Source: Rhodoferax sp. GW822-FHT02A01
GTDB taxonomy: Bacteria; Pseudomonadota; Gammaproteobacteria; Burkholderiales; Burkholderiaceae_C
Reading direction: 5' to 3'
Length of the DNA stretch: 64,000 nucleotides
Assembly: GCF_038784515.1 (NCBI RefSeq)
Contig: NZ_CP152376.1
Coordinates: 1,612,001 to 1,676,000 of the forward strand
Of this stretch, positions 20,328 through 28,577 are shown piece by piece. Each line of letters begins with the position of its first letter. Within the stretch, counting starts at the first letter, position 1. The notes beneath the pieces are model-generated. The model searched no databases, was not told the DNA's origin, and worked only from the letters and a program-made list of their open reading frames with translations. The translations under genes were made by a program, and so were the position numbers.

Positions 20328-21926
20328 TCACCACAACTCCATCCTCCACCCCCAATCACCCGCCGCCAAACGCTCCCTAAGACCCAGCGCATTCAGAAAC
20401 GCATCGTCATGCGACACCACCACCAGGGCGCCGCGGTAGCTGCGCAACATGGTCTCCAGCGCCTGGGAGGAGGAGAGGTCGAGATGATTGCTGGGTTCGT
20501 CCAGTAGCAGCAATTGCGGAGGTGGGCTGGCGTAGAGCACACAGGCCAGCGCAGCCTTCAGGCGCTCCCCGCCACTGAGCAGGCCACTGGGGGTCATGAC
20601 CTTTTTGGCGTCCAGACCAAGTTGCGCCAGCCGCATGCGCATGTCGGTCTCATTTGCATTCGTGTTGGCTGCCTGGGCCTGCTCCAGCACGCTGCATTGC
20701 GGATCCAGATGGGCCAGCTGCTGGTCGAGGTACATGCAAGCGGGCGATACTTTGCAGCTGCCACGCACGGGTTGGAGCATCCCAGCCACCAGTTTGAGCA
20801 AGGTGGATTTGCCGCAGCCATTGCGGCCCAGAACGCCTACCCGCTGTTGTCCGGTCAAGACCAGGCTGATGCTCCTTGTTGCCCCGCTCACGAATGGCAA
20901 CACCACCTGGTCCAGTTCGACCACGCGTCGCTGAGCCACTTGCTCAACCGGCACGGAGTGCACGGTGATGGGTGCATCGTCTTCCACCTGCTGCGCCGCA
21001 TCGCGCACACGCTGGTTAAGTTGCTCGCGTGCCGCTGCATGTTGCTGGCGCAGCTTGCCCGTTGCGTGTTCGCTTCGCTCCTTCTGGCGGTCCAGCAGAA
21101 TCCTGGCCTGATTGGCTTCCTTCCCATGCCGATTGCCGCGGGCCATGCGCCGCTCCTGGCGTTCCTGCTGATCGCGCATGCCTTGCTCCTGGCGCCTTCG
21201 CTCCAGTTGCTGTTCGGCACTCTGGCGTTCCTGTGTCTTGCAGTGCGCGTAAAACGTGTAGTTCCCGCCGTAGCTCCGCAGTCCCAGCGAAGACAGCTCC
21301 AGTATGCGATCCGTGGAATCCAGCAACTGCCGGTCATGGCTGATGACCAGCAGTCCGTTGGGCCAGCGCCGCAGCTGCTCGATCAATGCATGCCGATGGG
21401 GACGGTCCAGGTGGTTGCTCGGCTCGTCCAGAATGAGGTAGTCGACATCCCTCAACAGGGCGCCTGTCAAGCCAACGCACATGGACTCGCCGCCGCTCAG
21501 CATATGGGCTGGCGTGGATGCTTCGAGGTGGGCCAGACCATAGCGATCCAGTTCCTGCTTGAACCGCTGGCGGATGTCCCATTGGTCATTTACCGTATCA
21601 AAATCAACCGGGTCCGTGCCACCCGCCTCAATGCGTTCCAGTGCATCCAGCGTGCCTTGCAGACACGCGATACCCGCCACGGTGGAGTCCACTGCGGGCG
21701 TCACCTGTTGGGCGAGATAGTGCACGCTGCCCATGCGCACGCAGCGCCCCGCAGAGGGTTGCAACTGGCCGGCCAGGATGCGAGCCAGCACGGTCTTGCC
21801 CGCACCGTTGCGTCCGACTAGGCCCGTATGCCGTTGGTCAAACTGCGCGCTGAGATCGGAGAAAAGGGTTGTGCCGTCCGGGAGCACGTAAGAGGCGCCT
21901 TCCAGCGCCAGGATGGGATTCGTCAT
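20328..21926 (-). CDS. ABC-F family ATP-binding protein
   Basis: A soluble protein of 532 residues with two fused ABC ATPase domains and no membrane segments. Walker A motifs are GRNGAGKT and GRNGCGKS, signatures are LSGGESMC and LSGGERLK, and both have DEPSNHLD Walker B regions. The domains are joined by a basic, Gln/Arg/Glu-rich linker of about 80 residues, the ABC-F interdomain arm. Such proteins act on the ribosome, in translation stalling or in antibiotic protection. It starts at the ATG at 21926 (TGGAA upstream) and is not in an operon. Confidence 0.93.
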   Translation of the reverse strand: MTNPILALEGASYVLPDGTTLFSDLSAQFDQRHTGLVGRNGAGKTVLARILAGQLQPSAGRCVRMGSVHYLAQQVTPAVDSTVAGIACLQGTLDALERIEAGGTDPVDFDTVNDQWDIRQRFKQELDRYGLAHLEASTPAHMLSGGESMCVGLTGALLRDVDYLILDEPSNHLDRPHRHALIEQLRRWPNGLLVISHDRQLLDSTDRILELSSLGLRSYGGNYTFYAHCKTQERQSAEQQLERRRQEQGMRDQQERQERRMARGNRHGKEANQARILLDRQKERSEHATGKLRQQHAAAREQLNQRVRDAAQQVEDDAPITVHSVPVEQVAQRRVVELDQVVLPFVSGATRSISLVLTGQQRVGVLGRNGCGKSTLLKLVAGMLQPVRGSCKVSPACMYLDQQLAHLDPQCSVLEQAQAANTNANETDMRMRLAQLGLDAKKVMTPSGLLSGGERLKAALACVLYASPPPQLLLLDEPSNHLDLSSSQALETMLRSYRGALVVVSHDDAFLNALGLRERLAAGDWGWRMELW

Positions 21927-22155
21927 GTGTTGTTCCAAAGATGCCAAGAACTCCCCCTGCGGGTGGGGGTAGGTGGAGACTGGCCGTCATGCAGACGGCG
22001 GCATCAATGGCGCATGGGACGAATACCTCTGTGTGTTGGAAGGAGATCGCAATTATAAAAATGGCAGACGGCAGTTGTTAGGGTGAACTCCCTTGCATGA
22101 AGGGCTTCATCACTTAGCACCACTGACCCACTGCCAGATAGCCTCCCGCACGCAT

Positions 22156-22184
22156 TTGCAAAGTCTTTTTTGGTGAGCTAGAAT
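22156..22184 (+). promoter_or_regulatory. Sigma-70 promoter of the SnoaL-TetR-cytochrome operon
   Basis: -35 TTGCAA at 22156-22161 and -10 TAGAAT at 22179-22184 with an ideal 17-base spacer. Transcription should start near 22191, inside the operator palindrome listed next. Confidence 0.65.
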
Positions 22185-22191
22185 TCTCTTC

Positions 22192-22209
22192 ATGAGATTT
22201 TTGTCTCAT
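22192..22209. promoter_or_regulatory. Probable TetR operator
   Basis: ATGAGA-TTTTTG-TCTCAT is a perfect 6+6+6 inverted repeat that begins at the predicted transcription start. A protein bound here would block the promoter. The second gene of the operon encodes a TetR regulator, so autorepression is the natural reading. Confidence 0.6.
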
Positions 22210-22246
22210 AAATGAAGCAACCCAAATCATGAAAGGAAGCATAACC

Positions 22247-22681
22247 ATGCTACTCACTCCTGAAGAAATGGACCGCCGACTCGACGAACATTTCGACTTT
22301 GAGGCGCGCGACGACGTCGCGGGCGTTCTGCGTACTTTGACACCCGAGGTCGAGCACGACGTGGTCGGTTGGCCAACGGGACCCAGCCGCGGCCGCGAAG
22401 GCGCCCGGCCGTTCTATGAAACCCTGTTTGCCGACTTGTCGCACGGTCAAGTCAAATCGCTGCGCCGTCTGTACGGTGACGGTTTCATGGTTGACGATTC
22501 CTTGTGGAGCGGAAAGGCACCCGGTCGGCCATTCGGTCTCGACGGTGGCGACCGCCCCCTGAGTTTCCGCTTGCTGCACGTCATTGAATTCGCCGAGAAC
22601 GGCCAGATCAGCCGGGAAAACGTCTGGGTCGATATGGCCGCCATTCTTCAGCAGCTACCGCAAGTGGCGGTCGCAGCATGA
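22247..22681 (+). CDS. SnoaL-like (NTF2 fold) protein
   Basis: From the ATG at 22247 (AAAGGAAG about 10 bases upstream) the product has 144 residues; an ATG at 22229 would put that ribosome site inside the gene. The pattern is a SnoaL/NTF2-like cone: helices, then GREGARPFYETLF, then strands ending SFRLLHVIEFAENGQISRENVWVD. Such proteins include polyketide cyclases, dehydratases and isomerases, so the reaction cannot be given. It is first in an operon with a TetR regulator (ATGA overlap) and a cytochrome c. Confidence 0.8.
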   Translation: MLLTPEEMDRRLDEHFDFEARDDVAGVLRTLTPEVEHDVVGWPTGPSRGREGARPFYETLFADLSHGQVKSLRRLYGDGFMVDDSLWSGKAPGRPFGLDGGDRPLSFRLLHVIEFAENGQISRENVWVDMAAILQQLPQVAVAA

Positions 22682-23280
22682 CCGAACAAGACTTGCGCCA
22701 TCAACAAAAGCAGCGCACGCGCCAGACGCTGTTGAAGGCCGCGGCCGAGTTGATGTCGAGCGGCGAGCGACCTACCCTGGAAGAAGTGGCAGCACGAGCC
22801 CAAGTCTCGCGCGCAACAGCCTATCGCTACTTTCCCAAGGTCGAAGTGCTCAACCTGGAGGCGTTGATCGATGTCGACACCCCGGATGCGCAGCAGGTGC
22901 TGGCAGGGGCTTCTGCGACGAACCCGGTCGCACGGCTCGAACGCATAGACGATGCACTGCACGCCATGACTGTGGCCAACGAGACCTCATTGCGCCTGAT
23001 GCTGGCGCAGTCGCTGGAACTCAGTGCCCGCGGTGAGATTGACACACTGCTACCCGCACGCCAGAACCGCCGCACACCGCTGATCGAAGCCGCGTTGGCT
23101 CCTGTGGGTGATCGCTTCTCGCCTGCGGCGTTGAAGCATCTCAAGCACGCGCTGGCCCTGGTCATGGGACCGGAAGCCGTGATTGTTTTCAAGGACGTGC
23201 TGAGGCTCGACGATGACGAAGCACGCAAAGTCAGGCGATGGGCCATACGGGCACTGGTCGCCGCAGCTGAAAGGAATTAA
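22678..23280 (+). CDS. TetR-family regulator
   Basis: A 200-residue repressor with a TetR DNA-binding domain at about residues 12-60 (LEEVAARAQVSRATAYRYFPKVEVL) and a helical ligand-binding C-terminus. Its ATG overlaps the SnoaL-like gene's stop (ATGA), and the cytochrome c gene follows after 2 bases, so the three genes are one unit. It probably binds the palindrome at 22192 and controls its own operon. The ligand is unknown. Confidence 0.9.
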   Translation: MTEQDLRHQQKQRTRQTLLKAAAELMSSGERPTLEEVAARAQVSRATAYRYFPKVEVLNLEALIDVDTPDAQQVLAGASATNPVARLERIDDALHAMTVANETSLRLMLAQSLELSARGEIDTLLPARQNRRTPLIEAALAPVGDRFSPAALKHLKHALALVMGPEAVIVFKDVLRLDDDEARKVRRWAIRALVAAAERN

Positions 23281-23282
23281 CC

Positions 23283-23756
23283 ATGAAATACATTTCCAGA
23301 ATTGCCCTCGGCCTGACCATTGCAGGCACAGTGTTCGCTGCCACAGCGCAAACACCCAAGCCGCCTGCCAGTCGGGTCGAGCGCGGCCATTACCTGGTCA
23401 GGGTGGCGGGCTGCAATGACTGCCACACACCGAACTACGGACCCAGCAACGGCAAGGTCGATGAAAGCCTCTGGCTCACGGGTGATGCGCTAGGTTGGCA
23501 AGGTCCCTGGGGCACGACCTACGCCACCAACCTGAGACTGCTTCTCGCGGGTATGAGCGAGCAGCAATGGGTAAGCCACGCACGCACCATGGAACCTCGC
23601 CCGCCCATGCCATGGTTCAACGTCCGCGCCATGACTGACGCGGATCTCAAGGCTATCTACGCATTCACCCGGTCACTGGGGCCGACAGGTGCGTCGGCTC
23701 CCGCGTATGTACCACCGAATGCCAAGGCGGAGGGGCCGGTAGTTCGGTTTCCCTAA
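23283..23756 (+). CDS. Periplasmic monohaem cytochrome c
   Basis: A 157-residue exported protein with a Sec signal (residues 1-22) and one haem site, CNDCH at 44-48 in GHYLVRVAGCNDCHT. That segment is typical of the cytochrome c subunits that accompany periplasmic dehydrogenases. No dehydrogenase is encoded beside it. It is the third gene of the TetR operon, so expression should respond to the same ligand. Confidence 0.85.
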   Translation: MKYISRIALGLTIAGTVFAATAQTPKPPASRVERGHYLVRVAGCNDCHTPNYGPSNGKVDESLWLTGDALGWQGPWGTTYATNLRLLLAGMSEQQWVSHARTMEPRPPMPWFNVRAMTDADLKAIYAFTRSLGPTGASAPAYVPPNAKAEGPVVRFP

Positions 23757-23887
23757 ACAAGCCTCCGCTGGTCAGGAGCGCTACCGGCGAAGAGAGGGCG
23801 CAACCCAAAGAGCGAGGACCCTCGTTTCAATTCCTTGTCCCGACATGTCACGTGATCAGCGCTGGTACCCGCAGAGCGCCGGAGCAA

Positions 23888-24121
23888 TCAAAAATCGTGA
23901 TCTGCTCGGGTGAAGTTCGGAAACTCTATATCGTGCTCTATCACCAGCGATTGGAGTGCCCTGTCCACCTCGCTGGGAAAGCCTTTGCGTAATCGGTCCC
24001 GGCGTAACAAATCCTCCATGTAGGTCATGAAATCAGGATCCTCCCAATGCTCCTGAAGCATGTGACCAACATGAGGAAACCGCCCCTTGACGATCGCAAA
24101 GGCAAGGCTGTCTTCAAGCAT
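23888..24121 (-). CDS. Small protein of unknown function
   Basis: A 77-residue acidic protein with no signal or membrane segment and no family I recognise. An excellent ribosome site (GAGGAGGTG) just before the ATG at 24121 makes it a real gene rather than a chance frame. It lies about 200 bases downstream of arsC on the same strand and may be the last gene of that operon or independent. Confidence 0.65.
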   Translation of the reverse strand: MLEDSLAFAIVKGRFPHVGHMLQEHWEDPDFMTYMEDLLRRDRLRKGFPSEVDRALQSLVIEHDIEFPNFTRADHDF

Positions 24122-24324
24122 GTCACACCTCCTCTCAAAGATCCAGGTGAATGGATCGACTGTCGCTTACAGAAGATATCCATGCGCACAAAATCTTCAA
24201 GTTGCGATGAAAGAAGGCAGATATGGGAACGTGGTGAATTCCCGTCCGACAAGACGATTTCCTCTCAACCTTGCCAACAGAAGACTGGCCCGTCAAACTT
24301 GTGCTGGCGGTCCTGGTTGAACGC

Positions 24325-24690
24325 TCAGACCTGAGGTTCGGGCAATATGTCGAGCACAGCTTCGCTGGGGCGGCAGAGCTTGGTGCCAAGCGGTGTAACG
24401 ACCACCGGGCGATTCATCAGGATGGGATGCTCAACCATGAAGTCCAGCAGTTCGTCATCTGTCCACTTCGGATCCGCCAGGGACAGCTCCGCATAGGGCG
24501 TACCTTTCTCACGCAGCAATGCGCGCACGCCAATGCCCATGGCCTTAAGCAGTTCCTGCAATTTGGCTTTGCCCGGAGGCGTCTTGAGGTATTCAATGAC
24601 TTCGGGTTCGACGCCGCTGTCGCGAATCAGAGCCAGCGTGTTGCGCGACGTACCGCAGGCTGGATTGTGATAAATTGTGATCTTGCTCAT
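24325..24690 (-). CDS. arsC: Arsenate reductase, glutaredoxin-dependent
   Basis: A 121-residue ArsC that reduces arsenate to arsenite with glutathione/glutaredoxin. The catalytic Cys12 sits in NPACGTSRNT, and the substrate-binding arginines occur in LMNRPVV and KLCRPSEAV. It ends the minus-strand run chrB-chrA-rhodanese-EamA and lies 37 bases after the EamA exporter. No arsenite pump (arsB/acr3) or arsR adjoins it, so it may rely on an exporter elsewhere. Confidence 0.93.
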   Translation of the reverse strand: MSKITIYHNPACGTSRNTLALIRDSGVEPEVIEYLKTPPGKAKLQELLKAMGIGVRALLREKGTPYAELSLADPKWTDDELLDFMVEHPILMNRPVVVTPLGTKLCRPSEAVLDILPEPQV

Positions 24691-24727
24691 CCTCTTGTTC
24701 CTCTGATGGCTGTAACAATATGGCGCT

Positions 24728-25768
24728 TCAATGGCCGTGCCGGTGATGAATGTCCGGGTAATGCGGATGACTGTGCGTCATGACGAGGTGCTTGTGAAGG
24801 TGGCTGTGCTTGCCGCTACCACTCCATCCAAACCCATGGGTATGTTGGTGGTGTTCATCGTGGCTGTGCTCATGCTCATGCTCCAATTCCTGGTGGACAT
24901 GCTCGTGCGCGTGGTGCTCGGTAAGGTGTAGCCACACCCCGAGGGCCATCAACGCCGCTGCGATCCAGAACGCAACGCTCGTGGCTTCCGCAAAGACTAT
25001 CAGAGCCACTGCCGCGCCAATGAATGGTGCGGTCGAAAAATACGCTCCCGTTCGCGCTGTTCCCAGTCCACGCAACGCAAGCACAAACAGTACAAGGCTG
25101 ACGCCATAGCCCAGCAGGCCAACCACCATGGTTGCACTTACCGTGGAAAAGTCAGGCAATGTGGCACTCATGGCAAGGGCAAGCAGTGTATTTACCGCCC
25201 CGGCAATCAACCCCTTGATGCCTGCGATGAACAGAGCGTCTGACGCAGAAACCTTGCGCGTGAGATTGTTGTCGATGGCCCAGCAAAGACATGCAAGAGC
25301 GACCAGTGCGGGACCGGAAAGGCTCACTTGTGAAGCGGAATTTCCTTGCCAGCTCAATGCAATGCCGCCTGCCACAATTGCCAGCATGCCCAGCACAATG
25401 CGTCTGTCTGCGTTTTCCTTGAATACAAACCAGGCAATGACGGCCGTCAACACCGCCTCCAGATTCAAGAGGAGTGACGCAGTGGCCCCACTGGTGGACT
25501 TCAGGCCGAGCATCAGAGCTACGGGACCCAGAATACCCCCAAAGAAAACCGCTCCCAGAAACCATGGCCACTCATTGCTTCGCAGGCCCGATGGTTTGAA
25601 GCCCCCATCCCGGACAAACCGCACTACCGTCAGCCCGAACCCACTCCCCAGGTAAAGAAGACCCGCCAGCAGAACCGCAGGCATGTCACCCGTGAGCAGC
25701 TTCGCAAATGGTGTGCTCGCCCCAAACAGACCGGCGGCACCTAGTGCATAAAGGACATTTCTATTCAT
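24728..25768 (-). CDS. EamA/DMT-family exporter with a histidine-rich tail
   Basis: A 346-residue protein. The first 280 residues form ten membrane helices with two EamA repeats (GAAGLFGASTPFAKLL in the first). The last 66 residues hold 25 histidines in HxH and HEH clusters, which would sit in the cytoplasm or periplasm and could bind Zn, Ni, Co or Cu. Metal-site tails of this kind are seen on metal transporters but are not typical of EamA exporters. Its place between chromate and arsenate genes supports a metal role; the substrate is not known. Confidence 0.85.
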   Translation of the reverse strand: MNRNVLYALGAAGLFGASTPFAKLLTGDMPAVLLAGLLYLGSGFGLTVVRFVRDGGFKPSGLRSNEWPWFLGAVFFGGILGPVALMLGLKSTSGATASLLLNLEAVLTAVIAWFVFKENADRRIVLGMLAIVAGGIALSWQGNSASQVSLSGPALVALACLCWAIDNNLTRKVSASDALFIAGIKGLIAGAVNTLLALAMSATLPDFSTVSATMVVGLLGYGVSLVLFVLALRGLGTARTGAYFSTAPFIGAAVALIVFAEATSVAFWIAAALMALGVWLHLTEHHAHEHVHQELEHEHEHSHDEHHQHTHGFGWSGSGKHSHLHKHLVMTHSHPHYPDIHHRHGH

Positions 25769-25857
25769 AGCCAGATTGTCGGCCCATCGCAGGAATCCAT
25801 CGAAATGTCGCTACTTCCTGCGTGGCCAAGCTTGGGGGCACTCACGGTTAGTCCGTT

Positions 25858-26199
25858 TCACGGTGCATCCCCCGTCGATTGGAGTGGCGTGACGGCTTGC
25901 CCTTGGGCCAGCCACTCGAAGATGCCGCCTTCCAGGTGACAGGCATCTGCGCCCATGGCCTGCAGCGTGGCCGTCAATCCCTGGCTGATCTCGTGGCCGT
26001 GGGCGCAATACACCACGATGGGGACGTCATGTGCAATGTCATCTTTCCAGTCCAGCCACAGCGCCGGATCCCTCCATTGGGCACCGCTGATTTGCACTCC
26101 TGATGCAAAGCGCGCCTGCCCTCGTCGCACGTCCAGCAACCTGATGGGCTTCCCCTCCTTCAACTGTCGGGCCAGTTCGGTTACCGAAATGAATTGCAT
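25858..26199 (-). CDS. Rhodanese-like sulfurtransferase domain protein
   Basis: A single-domain rhodanese of 113 residues with the persulfide cysteine at Cys65 in IVVYCAHGHEIS, the RLLDVR opening and a C-terminal LEGGIFEW. AAGGAG precedes the ATG at 26199, only 15 bases after chrA. It is cytoplasmic (no signal). Similar rhodaneses sit beside chrA in other chromate loci. It may recycle sulfur or help with oxidative damage, but its exact role is not known. Confidence 0.88.
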   Translation of the reverse strand: MQFISVTELARQLKEGKPIRLLDVRRGQARFASGVQISGAQWRDPALWLDWKDDIAHDVPIVVYCAHGHEISQGLTATLQAMGADACHLEGGIFEWLAQGQAVTPLQSTGDAP

Positions 26200-26214
26200 G
26201 GAATGCTCCTTGGT

Positions 26215-27405
26215 CTAGTGGGTCAGTGGATACAGCACGAGCCCGATGAGTGCGGCACTCACAACCACCACAGGCTCTTGTAGCTTCTTGAACTTCAAGA
26301 GAATGGCGATCGTGAGCAACGCCATGACGGCAGTGGGTACATCCACAATGCTGCGCTTGGCAATGACGATGACGGAGCCCGTGATGGCCCCTACCGCTGC
26401 GGCGGTTACCCCGTCCACAAAGGCCACGATGGCAGGAAGTTTGCCGTATTTCTTGAAGTACGGTGCCGGAATGATGGTGAACAGATAGCAGGGCAAGAAG
26501 GTAGCCAGCGCGGCCATGCAAGCTCCGGGGAAACCAGCAATCAAATAGCCAATGAATCCCACGGTAATGACCACCGGCCCCGGCGTGATCATGGCCACCG
26601 CCACGGCATCCACAAACTGCTTTTCATTGAGCCAATGGTGCTCGGTGACAACGCCGCCATACAGAAACGGAACGATAGCCAGTCCGGACCCGAACACGAA
26701 TGCGCCAGCCTTGGCAAAGAACACGCCGATCTGGGTCAGCAAGGTCCAGTCCAGTGTCGCCATGAAGCTGCCGGTGTGAACCACGTCGACAGGCAGGACT
26801 GCAGCCAGCCCACCACCGCCCAACCGTTTGGGCGGCGCGCGCCAAAGCCATGTCACGACGCCTGCGGCCAGAAACAGCCAGGCAATTTCAGACTCCGTGA
26901 CCACAGTGACCACGGCCAGTATGAGAAAGATTGCCCACAGCAACTTGTCCTTGCCAATGCTCTTGGTGGTCAGTTTGTGGGCACTGATGGCGATGATGCC
27001 GATGACTGCGGCGCCCACGCCGTAGAACACGGCCTGCATCCAGGTGAGTCCGCCAAATTGGCGATAAGTCCAACCCAGTGCAACAACCATGAAGAACGAT
27101 GGCAGAACGAAGGCAAGACCGGCCAGGGTGGCTCCCACAACGCGATAGTGGACATAGCCCAGGTAGATGGCGGTTTGGGCGGCCATGGGGCCGGGAGCCA
27201 ATTGCGCCAAGGCCAGGCCCTCTTTGTAGTCTGCCTCGGTTATCCAGCCACGATGCTCCACCAGGTCGCGGCGCATATAACCCACCAGCGCCACCGGGCC
27301 CCCAAAGCCCATGGTCCCCAACTTCAGGAAATACAGCACCAGTTGCCACAGCGTATAGCGCACCGATTCGCCAGGCGCATTGGAAGTCATCTCACGGCTT
27401 GCCAT
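26215..27405 (-). CDS. chrA: Chromate efflux transporter ChrA
   Basis: A 396-residue inner-membrane CHR-family protein that expels chromate. It is the long two-domain form, with repeated motifs GFGGPVALVGYM in the first half and FGSGLAIVPFLYGGVV in the second. It begins 5 bases after the chrB stop, so the two are co-transcribed. The rhodanese gene follows after 15 bases. Confidence 0.95.
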   Translation of the reverse strand: MASREMTSNAPGESVRYTLWQLVLYFLKLGTMGFGGPVALVGYMRRDLVEHRGWITEADYKEGLALAQLAPGPMAAQTAIYLGYVHYRVVGATLAGLAFVLPSFFMVVALGWTYRQFGGLTWMQAVFYGVGAAVIGIIAISAHKLTTKSIGKDKLLWAIFLILAVVTVVTESEIAWLFLAAGVVTWLWRAPPKRLGGGGLAAVLPVDVVHTGSFMATLDWTLLTQIGVFFAKAGAFVFGSGLAIVPFLYGGVVTEHHWLNEKQFVDAVAVAMITPGPVVITVGFIGYLIAGFPGACMAALATFLPCYLFTIIPAPYFKKYGKLPAIVAFVDGVTAAAVGAITGSVIVIAKRSIVDVPTAVMALLTIAILLKFKKLQEPVVVVSAALIGLVLYPLTH

Positions 27406-27410
27406 GGCAT

Positions 27411-28340
27411 CTATCCTTTGGAGAAGCTCTGCAACAAACCATCAAACACCGCGCAGGCCGCTTGCAGTAGACGGTCGTCGCTTTCCTTGGAGTCGCGCAT
27501 CCCTGCCAGAACGCTCTCGATACCAGCGGCTTCGGGAGGTTGCAGTCCACCGACATCCAGAAAGTGAACCAGATGGCCCATGCGCTGCAATGATGGAGTC
27601 TCCAAACCAAAGCTGGCCAGCAGAACCTCAAATGTCACCTTGGCTCCTACGTGGCTGAAGGTCGCACCGTCAAAGTCATAGCTGACCGCATCCCTGGGGC
27701 ATTTTTGGGGGCTCTCCAGCCAAATGAACTTCGCCTTGGGGTCTATGAAGTTGCGAATCAACCAGGCGCTTGCCAGGCGATCAACCCAGGGGCGTTGGCG
27801 TGTGGCCCAGGTCTTGCCCTTGAACGCCTTGGCATCCAGGCGCGCTATCTGGGCTTCGATCGGGTGAGGTTCGTCCGGGGAAAGAATGCGCGCCAGTGCC
27901 AATTCCAAAGCCTGTAGGCCAGCCTCGGTTTGCTTTTGGGCTTCTGAGACAAAGAAGTCAATCTCCACGATACCGGCGAATGCCTTGCGCAACTTGCGCG
28001 CCCTCTTTGCCAGCTCGGAAGCGCTTTCTTCGTTGACCTCCAGCGCTGTGGACCGCACTTCTTCCAGCAATGCCGCGAATTCAGCGCTGCGGTCAAACAT
28101 CGCCTTGAAATCAGCACCTGGCGGCTCCTCAATACGCGTGACATAAGACGTTCCGCCTGAGTCGGCAACCTCGGTGGCAACGCGTTCAAGGACTGAGCGG
28201 CAGGCCACCTGGTCTGGCATCAGGTACACACCGTCACGAAGGACGGCCGCGCCCGAGGCCTTGAGCGCACGCCAGGTCCGCATACGGGTATTCGCGTTCT
28301 CGGTGGGAAGACTGAGGATGAGTGAGAGCCAAGAAGTCAT
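27411..28340 (-). CDS. chrB: Chromate resistance/regulatory protein ChrB
   Basis: A 309-residue ChrB, the chromate-sensing regulator that usually precedes chrA. The N-terminal part (SLPTENANTRMRTWRALKASGAAVLRDGVYLMP) and the C-terminal ChrB domain (TWATRQRPWVDRLASAWLIRNFIDP) are both present. The start at 28340 is fixed by homology to the N-terminus. No ribosome site is present, and a predicted promoter lies so close that the mRNA may be leaderless. A large palindrome starts at the ATG and is the likely operator. Confidence 0.95.
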   Translation of the reverse strand: MTSWLSLILSLPTENANTRMRTWRALKASGAAVLRDGVYLMPDQVACRSVLERVATEVADSGGTSYVTRIEEPPGADFKAMFDRSAEFAALLEEVRSTALEVNEESASELAKRARKLRKAFAGIVEIDFFVSEAQKQTEAGLQALELALARILSPDEPHPIEAQIARLDAKAFKGKTWATRQRPWVDRLASAWLIRNFIDPKAKFIWLESPQKCPRDAVSYDFDGATFSHVGAKVTFEVLLASFGLETPSLQRMGHLVHFLDVGGLQPPEAAGIESVLAGMRDSKESDDRLLQAACAVFDGLLQSFSKG

Positions 28341-28375
28341 GCAACAAATGCTACATAGATGTAGTACTTATTGCA
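28340..28375. promoter_or_regulatory. 36-base imperfect palindrome over the chrB promoter
   Basis: Arms TGCAACAA...CTACAT and ATGTAG...TTATTGCA are symmetric about 28357.5 with 14 of 18 base pairs matching; the centre is a perfect CTACAT-AG-ATGTAG. It overlaps the minus-strand -10 (TATGTA, 28352-28357) and touches -35 (TTGATT, 28375-28380), which are 17 bases apart. A repressor bound here would block the promoter. ChrB itself is the best candidate. Confidence 0.65.
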
Positions 28376-28577
28376 ATCAAAAATTGGAATACCTATGTCT
28401 GCGGCGTGGGCGCTTAGGCGTGAAGCCGGCCCGAAAGGGCATCCCTCAGGGCAGGAAGCTCAAGAAGCGAATCGTGGACTCGATGCATAGATTCAAGTCA
28501 AAGTCGTTGAACCTACTCGCAAATGATGCCAAACGAAATCTATCCGCAGTAATATTCTCCAATAACGGAGACTCGCT

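Noticed and set aside
28378..28577. A possible cyclic-di-GMP riboswitch before the diguanylate cyclase
   Set aside because: The hairpins are there, but I could not find the conserved GEMM core or its tetraloop receptor, so I do not call it.
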